Source: Choristocarpus tenellus KU-1152
Taxonomy: Eukaryota > Phaeophyceae
Assembly (NCBI GenBank): GCA_964200185.2
Contig: CAXNAD020000047.1
Coordinates: 1-36,014, forward strand
Length of the DNA stretch: 36,014 bases
Reading direction: 5' to 3'
The first letter of the stretch is position 1; the number at the start of each line of letters is the position of its first letter. Both the position numbers and the translations under genes were made by a program. Shown one piece after another: positions 24,055 through 36,014 of the stretch. The notes beneath the pieces were generated by a model. It made no database searches, was not told the origin of the DNA, and was given only the letters and a program-made list of their open reading frames with translations.

Positions 24055-26653
24055 GTACAGATGTCCGTATCCTTTTCTCTAGATCTGGCCCAAGCTCTTT
24101 TACCATTTGTGACAATGCACTATCTACTTTCTGCAATAACTGTTTTGGTTTCCCATCCTCAACAATCAACCCAGCATCTAACACCACTACCCGGTGGCAT
24201 GCAATGATATCTTCCAATCGATGTGCAATGATCATCACAGCGGCATTGCTCAGATGAGATTGGATAAGCTCCTGGATCATAGCATCTGTTTGGGCATCCC
24301 TGTTATAGTCAACCACAGGCGCAAAAAAATCAAGTTTTACACCAATGATTCAGGTAGTTGGTCCTAATTATAGAGAGACATGCAAGGGGTGAGATCCATT
24401 GATAGCATGGAACTTACACTTTCAATGTTTTGGAACTATACTTACAGTCAATACTTGAGCTGAATTACTACAGAAAAAAAGTGTGAGTACAAATAAACTA
24501 CAGCATCACCTTGACCAAGATGACAATGAGAGCTGAAGGTGTTTACACACAATCGCCTTACATGATCTATGGTAGAAACATAACCGGGCAGTGTAAATTT
24601 CTCAAGAGCTACTTTAGGATTCTCCTAAGGGATAGTGATGATGCTCAATGTGGTTGTGCATTGATCAGGGGGGGCAATGGGTCAAAAGTCAAAATGCAGA
24701 GTTGATTTATCCTATCATGCCTTTCACTGGTCTCACATCAACATTTAAATTAAACTTGCCAGTACAACTGATCCAACATCGATTCCCTTCAGATAAATCA
24801 ACATTCTTGAAAACAAAGAACGATTCATGGTCTCTTCTGTGCATTGCTCACATCCTGCACATCATGCGCTTCACTCTGAATAAAATGGATCAGAGAAGTG
24901 TGCATCAGAATGTGAAATCTCCTCAATCGAGACTAGAACAGCAATTAGGGCATACTATTTTCAAAAGTTACACTGGTTTAGGTACTTGTCACATAAGCAT
25001 ACACTACAAGAGTATGTACACTTACACATTGGCAGTGGCTTCATCAAATACCATAACCCGTGGCTCATTGACCATTGCCCGTGCAATGCACAGTAACTGC
25101 CTCTGCCCTGCACTCCAGTTGCTCCCCCTATGGCTGACAGGACTATCCAGACCAAGAGAGAGCTCACCCAGAAGCGACTTCATCCCAACCATCTCAACAA
25201 TGTCCCAGATCTTAGCATCAGAGCACTGACAGGGTAGAGATGATAGCTTAGGCAAGTTACAGGTGACTGGAGGAAACTGCTCAATAGAAGAACAAAGAAG
25301 TTGACAGGAATACCAATTTATACACAAAACCTACGAAATACAAGTATAAAGCCTTTGAGTCAAATCCCATTCAAATAACCAGGGCTTCTAATCTTTCGGG
25401 GCAGTTGAAATGGTCAAGGTCCAGGCCATGGCCACGGGCTTGTGAGTGGCCTGGACATGTTGAAACAGCTGATAACCATGCTCCGACCCTGTTAGAATAT
25501 TCTGGTACAGGTAAACCTGCAGCACAGTCTTGCTAGAAGATTGACAGCCATGGATCAGCCCTGTGAAGGCTCGAAGAATCTGGGGGGGGGGTCTACACCA
25601 GGGTATCCATTCGGGCCCTAACCAGGAAAAGTGCACTTACATTATCCATCCGATACATGCAACCAAATCACCCAGAAACCATGTCATATAAAAAATGGGT
25701 CCCAAATGGACAGGTTCCATCCCCCTCCCAGATACTTTGCGCTGAAACACATTTGTACCAGACTGGCTCATGGCCCAGGAATGTTCAAATCATTGGTCAC
25801 AGGTAAAAAACATAAAACGTTTCAAATACCCAAATACAAATGGAATGTGTGTAATTTTAATGTGTATCTTCAGCCACACCTAACTGATTTAACTTCAACG
25901 AACTAAAGCAGATCAGCTCATGCTGCCCTCGTATCATATACATTTTTGTGACTACAGGTTGACCTACGGTCCACTTCACTTACAATAACGCATAGTTCTG
26001 ACCCAGACATATCAGTGAACTTTAGAACTGGTCCAGCCTGCAGGCTGATCCCCTTGCATTGCCCAGTCTGATTAAAAACCCTAAAAATAACTCAGAGCAT
26101 ACTTTGTTACTCCATACCTTTCCCATAGGGTCAATGATCTCACGGACTGTACCAGAAAAGAGGTGAGCGTCCTGAGATATGACTGTCACCCTGGACCGCA
26201 GCAACTTGAGGGGGACTCCATTCACATTACGCCCATCCATGGTCACAGATCCTTCATAGCAGTCCAGACCCCTAATCAGGGCCATTGCCAAGGTGGACTT
26301 GCCACTCCCAGTACGGCCACAGATACCAACACGCTCTCCAGTTCTATGTTACATGTCAGGATGGCATTGAAATGACAATTGTTTCATGGTGGGATTTGAG
26401 AAGCAGTCATTTCCAGATGATTGACTACTTACTCCCTTACACAGAGCGGATATCTGTCTATAAAAGCAGTTCCCCAAATCCAAGAGAATAAAAAAAAAAT
26501 GGTCAATGTACTATAGAGGCAATCTTACCTGAATGAGAAGGACACCCCCTTCAGTACCGGTGGAAGATCCGCGCAGTATCTTGCATACAAGTCCTTCACA
26601 TCAACTTTCTCTGATGGCCACACATCATCAACCTCTTCCTCCACACCATCACC
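24050..26653 (-). other. ABCC exons: nucleotide-binding domain 2 and C-terminus
   Basis: Four exons. [13 protein letters not shown] leads to Walker [13 protein letters not shown], then [21 protein letters not shown]-loop [20 protein letters not shown], signature [15 protein letters not shown], Walker [14 protein letters not shown] with the catalytic Glu, and H-loop [12 protein letters not shown]2 is therefore the intact ATPase half, as usual in this family. The acceptor of the last exon is aacag at 24300, which gives [11 protein letters not shown]. The open frame continues further upstream but has no AG there. The protein ends RIRTSVQ. Confidence 0.92.
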
Positions 26654-29600
26654 CTGTATTATGTGGGACATGTTCAGTTCAACCCAGCATTGACGGAGCC
26701 TGGTGCACTAAAAGAGAGTACGAGGAACGCAGCAATACTGAACAAGAAAGCCAGTGGCAATAGATCGAATCCCTTCCATTTGTTGACTCAAGGGTACAGG
26801 ATTGCTGTCATGCAGGCAGGATACAATGCAACAGAGGGTGACTACTCAGGAAATAATCAGCACCAAAATAAAAGTGAGAGTACTGTTACACATGAAGTAA
26901 ATATTCCTGGTCAATCAACATGTTTGGATGTGCCTTACTGCTGAGATGTGGTGTGACTGCCGATAGAGAGTTTGTTCAAGCAAGCAAAGTTTATACTATG
27001 AAAGGATCTGTTTCAAGAGTACTGTGTGTCACTGTCAAGTTTTCTTTCCTAGTAAAGGGTGCCTCTTCTATGATGATAGATTGGAAATGATGGCATCCAC
27101 ACCTTCCACACAATCCAGAAAATCAATACAGAGTTCAAACACACTACCTCTTGTTGTTCTTGCTCCAAGGAAATAAATTCCTGAACTCGTTCTACAGAGT
27201 TGAAGTGGTTCTCCATTGCTGTTGAAGAGCGAACACCAAAGCTCAGTGTGCGTGTTATTGTTAGGGCATATGAAAGCCCAAGTCCAACCTGCATAATAGA
27301 CATGATCAATGGCACGGTACCAAACTTAATTGCTTGCTAAATCAACATTGCTACTACAAATGCGCATTGTGGTCCGGCTTGTTTTTCTGCTATGTCAATA
27401 TGCAAGCCAGTTGTGTATTACAGATCCCCTGTAATCAATCAAGGTCATACAATATATACCCAAACAATATCCTACGAAGTACTAACATTGAGTGGTCTCC
27501 ACTGCATACAGACGTCCAAGCATAAAAACACTTCCCCTCACTACGAGATCAAATAATGTGAGAACCTACATCTAGTCCCCCTGACTCCCTGGTTAACTGA
27601 ATCCCCTGGCCAACATTCTACTGGAGAGTACCATTATTAGTATATAAATATATTAGTATATAAATATATTTCATAATACTAGTACAATATCATGAGCACT
27701 TTTATTTTTATACCAAGAAATCATACTTCCAAGTACAAAGTCTCCAAGTACCCCACAGAAATTACTACTAGTAGTACAATACACACCCCCTGTGAAAACA
27801 ATGTCACTTTGTAACTGGAATCTTACAAGTACATCAAGTACAATAGGTTCAACCTGCTTGTCTGAAATTGTGGTAGCCACAAAGATGAGGGAAGGGAGAA
27901 GCAACACATTACATCATATATACCAGAACATACAATGCCTGGAGATGCGTTCCCCACAAGGATTGCCAGAAGAGCTGCAAGAAATACCGTCAACGCCCCA
28001 AGTAAGTCCAGCCGAATGCCAAGCCACCTGATTGAAGGTTGGGGGGGAAATTTACGAGATAAGAGAGGTGCAAGACATCCCTGTTGGACACCATCAATGA
28101 ATCAATGCAACTAATAGTTTAATACTCAAGAACGATAAGGATTCAATTCACATATTTTCTTATGAACTAGACTCCTTGACGCACCATTAAACAGTAATAT
28201 AAAAGTAGTTATATGTGCCTGTCGCACCTGTTGGTGGCATCCCAGCAGAGGCGGGCGCGCATGTTAGCGTCTACCAGGGAAAAGTTTTTCTGTGTCATCT
28301 TTTCTGTAGTTCTGTATGCCTGCACACTCGATAATCCGTCCAGTGTCTCCTCTAAGTGTGAATATATGGGTGACTTGGTGGCACTGTCAAGTCGCTTGAG
28401 CTGTGAAAGTAGGAAACAATTCCAACAGATTGCGGTTATGTGTGACATTTTAAAAAAAAATTAGAGTAAGGCAACCTCTCATAAAACTAAAAATGTGATG
28501 AACCTACCCATTTTCATTACCAAATTTGGCCAGTCAATTTCCTTCCAGTAAACTAAGTAACTGAGAATTCAACAATTCAGCCAGATTTGCTATGATGAAT
28601 GTCCCATAATTCTAAGGACTGCCAAGGAATGAAAACAATGGCAAGGACTGTTCTACTGTATACTCAAGAGGCAAATTTCCAATCTCGAAAAACTTTCAGC
28701 ATTAAATGCATCAACTCTAGGAAGCCAATACTACCATATCACACTATAATATTAATAATAATACAGAATAGCATCTGTAATGGGAGATTTCCTATTTTAC
28801 TTATTCTGTTTGAAGACCAAAAGACAGCAGTTGTATGATAATCACCCCCATACTAGGCATACCTCAACACAATTGAGCACTTCACCTCCTTTGCCGTTAT
28901 GCGGTATCGCAGCTGTACCCTGTAGTAACTTAGAGCAATGGGTCCAATGAAAATCAGAAATGCAGGTGTAGTACCAACCAAAACACCTACAGCAGTGAGC
29001 ATTGTCAGCAGAGCGTCTGCAAAGGAGGCCACAGTGGTGGGGATGACCATGTCGATGGTATCAAAGTCAGACGCAAACCTCGATGTGATGCGTCCACTTT
29101 CTGTCACTTGGAAGAATCTAAGTGGAGCACCAAGAACCTGTATGAGGAACACCAAGAAATGCACATTCAAAATACGGTATACAAGGGAATTACACACTTC
29201 ACAAGTTGGTCAAATAAGGCACACATTATGATATGAGGCACACATTATGGTGTATAGACCACTCCTAAGCTTCCATAAACACTCTAATATAGGTGCATCT
29301 CTGCATGAGGTTAGCAAATGTCCTATCAATAGCAATTGATTCTCTCGTTGCTGAATAGGAGATTTGCCCAAACCTGCAACAGTAGAGACTGATGAAGGGT
29401 AGTACTTGCTCGCAGACCAAACCAGCACATGACAAAGAACCGTATGCAGTTGATCATTACCACCACAAGGCACACTGTAGAATACCTGTGGATGAGAGAG
29501 GGTAGTCACCAAGTCAAACAGAGTCACCTTAGGTAGTCTATCTGCATGTCTAACTAGTACAGGCATTGGAGTCACCTACCATTTCCTCCAGTGAGGTGGA

Positions 29601-32600
29601 TGAGACTTGTGTAATGCACTAGCATGTTGAATTGGTGCAAGGCAGTAAACAGAAGCACCATATCATATATATATGTGGGCTGAATGCTATTACAAATAAT
29701 AATATCAATGAAATGATATTCAAATATGAGCAGGAGTGCAGTTAGGTTTACACTAGGTTGTACTTTCAGTAGAGAGGTTTAGCATTCTGTTTCACCAGCC
29801 GCCCACTTAGACAGTCATCAAGACAGTTGTATGTATGTGGTTGACTCAAGTAGTGTGTGCAAGACAGGAGGTACAGTATAATATTTGAGTGGTCCAGTAA
29901 TGTATACAGAGAAGGTGCTCCATCCCCCACAGAAAATCAATGCTCACACAGTCCTCTGGGCTATGAGTAACCACACCAGTAAAATTTAAAAGACAGGCAA
30001 TAACATATCTAGTAAACAATCTGTGCTGAGCTGTTGACTGAAAATGATTGACAAGTTAGTCCTAATTTTAGGAATAGTTTAGGAGAGAGCAGTTTAATAT
30101 CCAGGTGTAGTTGTAAGAGAGGACGGCACACTGAGTGGTGTATTGAATCAAGGCACACTTGCCATTTCAACCATCTGTGCACGTGTGGGGGGTTGAGCAA
30201 ATATTACAAGTGTTTTCAAGCTTCAAGCATTACAAGGATTCTAAAACTAAAGTGATAACCTGCCAGAACAGAGATATGACAATGTGGTTGAGCATAATCT
30301 GACCTTCAGCTCAATTTCAGCACTACAAAAGGGAGGAGGCAATTCCATCCTTGGACTTTGAAGTATTTAAAAGGGTGCATGCAATGCCTACTATTCAATC
30401 TGTTCACCCACACAGTCTAGGGGTCTCCCCAGTCCACCCCTAACTACAGAAGGCAAACAAAAAGCAGATATTGGGTGGAAAAGGAAGAATCTCATCTAAA
30501 TTCCTTGCTATCATTATGGTAATCATATTAAAAGGCTAGGTACTATAATATTACATGCAAGAGAATTGAGGAAGACTCTAAAAAATGACCACAAGTAGCA
30601 ATAGTGCAGCATAAACTAGTGTGGACTCACGCTGATAGATATGTCATCACTGGTGCTGAGGAAGGCCCATCAGATGTGTCAGACCACAGAGCCAGCACAT
30701 ACTCCTTGGACACACTGACAATCTACAAAAGTTGCACACCCACAGGCATCCAAGAGGACAGCCATTGAGTCATATTCAGTCCAATAGTGAGAAATGAAGT
30801 AGCACTTACCACCCCACCTCATATCAGGCTTAACCTTCCATGGAATAAGTCCAAGTTAGCCCGTATTAATTTCATGTTAACAAATACTGAGTCCAACTTC
30901 CAATACCTGGGCCAGAAGTGAGACAATAATTGTGACCACCACTGCTTGTGCTCCACATGCTCGCATGTAGGCAGTATACACAGACAAGGAGACCCCGCCT
31001 TTGATCCTGTCTGCATTAACCTGGTCCATAAATTCCTTTGATAACTTGTGTTGAACCTGGTGAAGGCATGAATAGCAATTTTCTCTCATTGTATTAGATA
31101 CTTGCCAATGATAGCATAACAAGACATGTGAAGGACTATTGAATCAGTAATAGCCTAGATCAGAAGTTGAACATTCTAGGAAAATTCAATTGCTGCATAT
31201 CAAAAAGTTAAAGAGGCAACAGTGCATTCCAGGGTGGCAATCACAGACTGCAACTACAACTGACCTCCTTGGAATTGTTTTGAGGTGGTGCAGCTGTTCC
31301 ACTAAACAGAGGCTTCCTTTTGCTATCTCTCCCACCATCCTCAGAGGCATCAGTTGCCTAACACATGGGTTTGCAATTTGTTGTTAATTGCGTCTATTCA
31401 TTTGTGAGATGCAATGAACAATTTCCATATTTTGTGGTGCCAAAAACAACCTTGCTCTGGACAGTGCAAAACTGCCAACTCTGTCATTCTATGTCATTCT
31501 GAAGAGCTGTTCTGCTGTTTACCTTGAACACTGTCAACCCTTTCCCAACATCCGGCAGCAAGTGAAGGTCTTCACCCATCTTCACACTCCCATCCTTGAT
31601 CAAAATTATATTGTCCGCATCCTCAAGATACTGTAATAATGGGGACAGAAAGGCATCAGATATGATGTCATATGACAACCCCAACCAGTACACATGCTAC
31701 CATTGATAGTATTGGGATATCCCCTGTCATCACTCCATGAAGCAGACAACAGTACACAATCTGTTGAACAGGAAAGACTTGCTAGGGTATGTTGGGGAGA
31801 AGAGTTTCCTGCTCTGGAATCTTTCACACCTCCATGCAAATTATAGACTCTCCAACACAGGCATCAATGTCAAGAGTGCAATTTAATCAGCTCAATCCTT
31901 GTGTGTATGATGTCCAAGGGATTGATTTGCAGCCCTCCTCAGATAGTTTACTTGGGTGTACAACATTTAATGGGGCAGGACCCTCAACATGGAAAATCTC
32001 TTAAATGGCATTAACAGAAACCTCATAATGGAGAATAATAGGGTTGGAGATATTACTACCTGCTCCTGATGGGTAGACATGATTACCACCCCTTTGCTTG
32101 CCATCTCACACACAGCATGGTCAAACACCCATCGCCCTACGATGGTATCCAAAGCTGAGAGGGGGTCATCCAGCAAGGCCACCTGACATCCAGAGTAGAG
32201 GGCCCGAGCCAGTGCAATTCGTGCCTTTTGCCCCCCACTTATGGTTATACCTGATATCACAAAGTAATGCATCTTCTCAGTCATGATTTTCAAAAGAAAA
32301 AACAAATGGGCTTTGACTGGGGGTTGGAAAATTAGAACAGAAACACAGCACAAAGTAACAACAGCTCACAGAGCCGAGAGTCTGCATCACAAAGACTAAC
32401 CTTTGGCCCCAATGATTGCCTCATCTCCACCAGGCCATTCAGCAAAGTCTAGTTCCAGGGCACAGGCGTGTATGCAGTGCTCATACAGCTCTAGATCAAA
32501 AGTTGTGCGGGTGGACCTAACGATGGGCACAGTACAGCAAAACCAGAAAAAAATTGACCAGTTGCATATTCTTTCACAGAAACCAAATCATACCAAAGAT

Positions 32601-35600
32601 TCCTAAATTAAACATTTTGAAAAACAGTTATGAAGTCTGTTCACAACGTAGGTAGAATAGTACTCTGGAATGTACGAGAGTTTGATCTTCATTATCAATA
32701 TTCTTGTGGTAGGAGATAATATTAAAATATAAATTACGACAGGAAGAGGCAGTTCAGTTGGAAGGCACACACCCTAAGCATATGTTCTCCCTTGCAGTGG
32801 CGTTCACTATCCATGGTGTGTCTGGGCATAATGCAACACTATCATTCAGAGTCTGGATTATAACCTCCCCTCTGTCAGCTATTTGGTGCTCAATGATACC
32901 CCGCAGGAAAGTACTCTTGCCCGAGCCAACAGGTCCCACAATTATTGAGAGGCCAGTGCTGATTTCTGCTGAGACATTGCCCAAGCATACCTTGCCTAGT
33001 AAGGGGACAGAAAAAAAGTCAATAAAGTGTTACAAGATGGACAACCAAACAAACGTAGCAAATTCAAGGTAGGATGCAGGTTGACTGCAAGTCTGGGGAG
33101 TAATGGATTACTTATTGTTCTTCAGAAATGTGCGATGTCATGATATCCTGAGAGGCCTATGAACATATTGTAGTCTATCTCGCGTATGGTCAACAAACCC
33201 TCTGAAAACATGGTCATCAAATGTAATTGCTCATGGTATTGGTGATTTTGTCTATTGGAAATACAGGTTTCACATCTCCAAGACTCAGCACTCTCACCTG
33301 GGGCAAGTGCAAAATCGACATTCTCCACCTTGACTAGTGGTCTTAAGAGGGTGCAATCTGGTGTGCATGTATTTCCTCGAGTAGTCTCTTTCTCTAGTAG
33401 GAAATTCTCAAGCCTCTTAATAGCCACCTTTGTTTTGCACAATTTTGGGGAAACATTCACAATTTGTGATGAGGGTAATTTTGGTATACTGTTCCATTTA
33501 TCTTTCTATATACTTTAAAGTAGAATCCAATGGCTTTCACAACCTTCACAGAATGTTTTATGCATGCACAGCGAGACTTGCGGTTATGATCGGTTGTGGT
33601 ACAACTCTTGAAATTAAAGAGTAGCCTTGTTGTTTCATGCACCACTGGATGTGATATACTTTGCAATAACATACAGAGTTCTTGAAAATATGGAGCTCAT
33701 GACAGCTCCAAAAAAATAGGACATACACAATCAAGACATCATAGCACATACCTTACAGGGTATGAACCTTCCGTGACTTCAGGACAGATATGAAAATGCA
33801 TCCTGAACTTATCTCTATGCAAATGTCAAAAAGATGTCATATGTTTACGCTGCTGTAGGGTGATACCACCCATCCCATGACAAGCACTGAACACTTGACA
33901 CTACCTTCAATATACCATAAAGCACCTCAACAACCTCTCAGTTGTTCTTGGGAGATCCCCACCAATAGGTAATACAATGAAATAATCCCTCCACTTCCTG
34001 TCAGTAATTAGGCAGATCCCTCTCATAGCTTGCCTTGGCCTAAAAATTCTCACTAATTTGGCTGGTTCTAGTATCAGGTAAGCATTCCCTACATGTGCAA
34101 TATACTATAAAACCATAACTTCATCAAAAGCAATGCACAACTTTCATCACATGTAAAATATGCCTAAAGTTTCTGGAGTTTATTTTGATGTAACAAAGAC
34201 AAGTGCTGTTCACTACTGTGTGCGGAACCTTTGAGTATAAACACATGTACATGCATGGAGAGTCGTATGAACCCAAAATAACTTGGTGCTGGGTGGCTAA
34301 CTGGTGTCACATTCTGGGCCCATGTGGATACGCACTATTATTATTAATAAAACATGTACCAAAAAGAAAAATGTTCTGGGCAGACCATTCTGGTGCATTC
34401 TTGCATTACAGATGGGGAGCGGGGTTTGATGAAGGTGACAACTACCCACACAGCTTTGTTTCTAGCAACAGTTACAACTATCTCACAAAAATAGGTAGCC
34501 CTTACACTTACAGTATACTCACTCCTCCTCTTCAATTTATATTATCTATCAGGAGCCTCAGTCAAGCCTTTACTCTGGATTATTGTTGACTACTGAGATT
34601 TCTTGCATTTCTAACCTTTGTGTTCATAACAACCTTAACATGAAAGGACTATGTCACCAAAAAATTGATGCCAACCTCTGCATTTCAAAGAACACCACAA
34701 CTCAACGATATTGTTAGCCTGGGATATGTCAAAACCTCCAAAACGAAACACATACTCCTTGCATAGAGATCGATTCATGATAAGACTTGGGGAGGAAGAA
34801 CCAAACCTTTGAATCAGCTAGGAGCTGAATTGCTTTGGGCATGACGTGAAAGGGATGAGACACGGTGTTGAACAGAGCAAGTGCCGTAAACGCAGTCTCT
34901 GCATTAAGCTCATTCCCAGTGAGCACATACGCACTGAAGGTGGCAAGGGCAACCAAGATTGGACTGGAGCGCATAACAGCCTAAGGGAGTCAGGGAAAAA
35001 ATTGGAGAAGGGTCATCATCATGGTGAGGAAGGGCTGTGAATCTAAAGGATGTGTTCTGAACTTGACAAGGATGGCATGCTGGTGCACTCACAAATTAAT
35101 CAATCGATCAACATAGACTATTGTGGAACACAACAGACCTACCATACTCCATGTGCAGTCAACAATTTTCATGGGGTCCACACATGCACACTATCCATAG
35201 CAAACAAGGATATCATCGAGGTTCCTATGGTTTCATTGCACATGCCACCTGCCTGATTGCACGCATTCAGATTCAATGCCTTTCGAATACTCCCAAGCTC
35301 CTTTGACCTCAACCTCTCCACGTGGGATTGGAACATATCCCCGAGAGAGTTTAGCTTAATTGTCTTAATACCGTCAATAACCTCAGTGATGAGATTGATT
35401 CGAGAGTCTGACACCTTAAGGACACTCTTGCGATAAGCTTGTGATCTTAAGAGAAAAGTCAAAAAGAAGAAAAAAATGACATGTCACAGAGAGGGGACAG
35501 AAAGTTGAAGGATTGGTCAATGGTAAACACATAGGCATCATTGCACAGCCTCTGGAGAGACTTTGTGACAAATTTAAATAAGAGCAACAACAAGAGTCCA

Positions 35601-35836
35601 TGACCTGTGTCCAAAATAAATCCTCACCTCCGTGCAACCCAGGTCTCCAGAGGTATGAGGATGGGTATTGTGCACACACCAACCAATGCAGAGGGACCAA
35701 GCACATAAATCAGCAGAAACGTACAGCCCACAGCTGTTAGAGGAGCAGCCCACAGATTGTGAAAAAATACCACCATTTCCCGAAGCGTGGAGGCATCCTT
35801 GGCCTGGTAACAGTAGAGGGTGCCCTTGGTTTCAAT
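24050..35836 (-). CDS. ABCC/MRP-type ABC transporter, C-terminal 1083 residues, 5' end cut by window
   Basis: Full-length ABC exporter of the multidrug-resistance-associated (ABCC) family. It couples ATP hydrolysis to export of organic anions or conjugates across the plasma or vacuolar membrane. Exons in transcript order: 35628-35836, 35253-35445, 34807-34980, 33298-33427, 32773-32995, 32401-32516, 32060-32250, 31523-31630, 31265-31357, 30907-31056, 30631-30722, 29374-29485, 28886-29137, 28228-28400, 27934-28027, 27148-27288, 26529-26653, 26118-26343, 25026-25225, 24050-24299. The total is 3252 nt in one frame. The order is the rest of TMD1, NBD1, linker, TMD2, NBD2, which is the ABCC plan. 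Both Walker A sites, both signatures and both H-loops are readable. Oddities: NBD1 lacks the Q-loop Gln, one intron is GC-AG, and the first exon in the window has a weak acceptor (tcaatcaaag). The N-terminal part lies beyond the right edge. The substrate cannot be read from sequence. Confidence 0.93.
27636..27667. repeat. 16-bp tandem duplication in an ABCC intron
   Basis: The unit attagtatataaatat occurs twice in a row inside the intron between the exons at 27934-28027 and 27148-27288. It is AT-rich and probably arose by replication slippage. Confidence 0.8.
29218..29250. repeat. 19-bp tandem duplication in an ABCC intron
   Basis: The unit ggcacacattatgatatga at 29218-29236 is followed directly by a partial second copy, ggcacacattatgg, at 29237-29250. 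It lies in the intron between exons 29374-29485 and 28886-29137. Probably slippage. Confidence 0.7.
31265..31357 (-). other. ABCC linker exon
   Basis: This 93-nt phase 0 exon, 31 codons, is rich in Asp, Ser, Lys, Pro and Asn (begins [18 protein letters not shown]). It lies between NBD1 and TMD2, where ABCC proteins have a phosphorylatable, disordered linker. The acceptor is gtgttag and the donor is gtcagt. It is supported by frame continuity and position, not by conservation. Confidence 0.7.
31523..33427 (-). other. ABCC exons: nucleotide-binding domain 1
   Basis: Five exons. [10 protein letters not shown] leads in from TMD1. The next exon gives Walker [10 protein letters not shown] and the segment [20 protein letters not shown], where ABCC proteins normally have PQQAWIQN or PQQPW. 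The Q-loop Gln is therefore replaced. Then come [20 protein letters not shown], signature [15 protein letters not shown], Walker [13 protein letters not shown], and H-loop MSTHQEQ. The Asp in place of the catalytic Glu after Walker B is normal for NBD1 of this family. The last exon gives [20 protein letters not shown]. Confidence 0.9.
34807..35836 (-). other. ABCC exons: second half of transmembrane domain 1
   Basis: Three exons. The first (35628-35836) carries [20 protein letters not shown] and [20 protein letters not shown], the ABCC block around the third and fourth helices. The second (35253-35445) carries [20 protein letters not shown] and [20 protein letters not shown], the coupling-helix region seen in MRP1 as [21 protein letters not shown]. 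The third (34807-34980) carries [20 protein letters not shown] and [20 protein letters not shown], the last TMD1 helices. The in-frame stops just upstream of 35836 show that an intron lies there. Confidence 0.88.
34981..35252 (-). other. GC-AG intron in ABCC
   Basis: The 272-nt intron starts gcaggt after AATCAG and ends cccttag before GCTGTTATGCGC. Phase 0 is required by the downstream exon frame ([10 protein letters not shown]). The GT that lies four bases further in would leave phase 1 and throw the next exon into a frame with an early stop. A GC donor with the good context CAG|GCAGGT is therefore the simplest reading. Confidence 0.75.
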
Positions 35837-36014
35837 CTTTGATTGATTGACGTTCAATTTCATGCCCAGGAGTTATCAACTTGAGTAATCTAAAATATTT
35901 ACATACTGGCTGCACATAGATAGAAAAGGTGCAGAGAATAATAGAATGTGTGGGTGTATTACATATATAGCTATACAAAGGGATACATCATGTCTAGGGT
36001 CAAAGTATCTGGGG
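35837..36014. other. Right edge: ABCC intron, no exon seen
   Basis: On the minus strand this stretch has in-frame stops directly ahead of the exon at 35836 and no segment resembling the preceding ABCC block. It is read as part of an intron running off the window. Confidence 0.6.

Larger units (their letters stand above)
27148..31056 (-). other. ABCC exons: transmembrane domain 2
   Basis: Seven exons. [20 protein letters not shown] starts the domain (the family's G.V....Y..Y block). The second exon gives [12 protein letters not shown], the LSLWTDDP block. The third is a hydrophobic helix, [20 protein letters not shown], with [12 protein letters not shown]. The fourth gives [20 protein letters not shown] and [13 protein letters not shown]. 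The fifth gives [20 protein letters not shown]. The sixth, [20 protein letters not shown], and the seventh, [20 protein letters not shown], give the last helices. All junctions keep frame and all match conserved ABCC blocks. Confidence 0.88.

Noticed and set aside
24301-24316. Upstream extension of the last ABCC exon, which stays open and reads VDYNR
   Set aside because: There is no AG acceptor ahead of it, and using the AG at 24300 gives the standard NVDAQTD junction in the right phase.
24648-25229. 193-codon open frame on the plus strand
   Set aside because: Its last 200 bases are the antisense of a conserved ABCC exon, whose codon pattern keeps the opposite strand open, and the rest is intron. 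The translation resembles no family.
34203-34589. 128-codon open frame on the plus strand inside an ABCC intron
   Set aside because: The length is within chance expectation, and no family features or repeats were seen.

Overview
The window is nuclear DNA from a eukaryote. It carries three spliced protein-coding genes with 43 coding exons and 41 introns. Exon ends were set by hand from GT/AG (twice GC/AG) borders, reading-frame continuity and family resemblance. In every gene the joined exon lengths are a multiple of three. The best guess for the organism is an alga with a secondary, red-derived plastid, most likely a photosynthetic stramenopile. The reason is that the short middle gene starts with an ER-type signal peptide followed by a Phe-led, Ser/Arg/Thr-rich stretch, which is the bipartite plastid address of such algae. 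Haptophytes, cryptophytes and chromerids cannot be excluded.

Layout. 1-1987: 3' flank of DIS3, no gene recognised, one imperfect direct repeat. 1988-15645 (minus): a complete DIS3/RRP44 exosome nuclease in 20 exons, 1008 residues, with PIN, two cold-shock, RNB and S1 domains. 15646-15848: a 203-bp divergent promoter region. 15849-17880 (plus): a Tim17/Tim22/Tim23-like (PRAT) membrane protein in 4 exons, 202 residues, probably a plastid-envelope translocase or metabolite channel component. 17881-24049: about 6.2 kb without a recognisable gene, containing a foldback (inverted-repeat) element of about 315 bp. 24050-35836 (minus): the C-terminal 1083 residues (20 exons) of an ABCC/MRP-type ABC transporter whose 5' end lies beyond the right edge.

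The three genes do not form a pathway: RNA decay, organelle membrane transport, and ATP-driven export. The only physical link is the shared short divergent promoter of DIS3 and the PRAT gene. Points of interest are two GC-AG introns (one beside the codon of a PIN catalytic Glu), loss of the cysteine CR3 motif in DIS3, loss of the Q-loop Gln in NBD1 of the transporter, the plastid-type address on the PRAT protein, and the foldback element.
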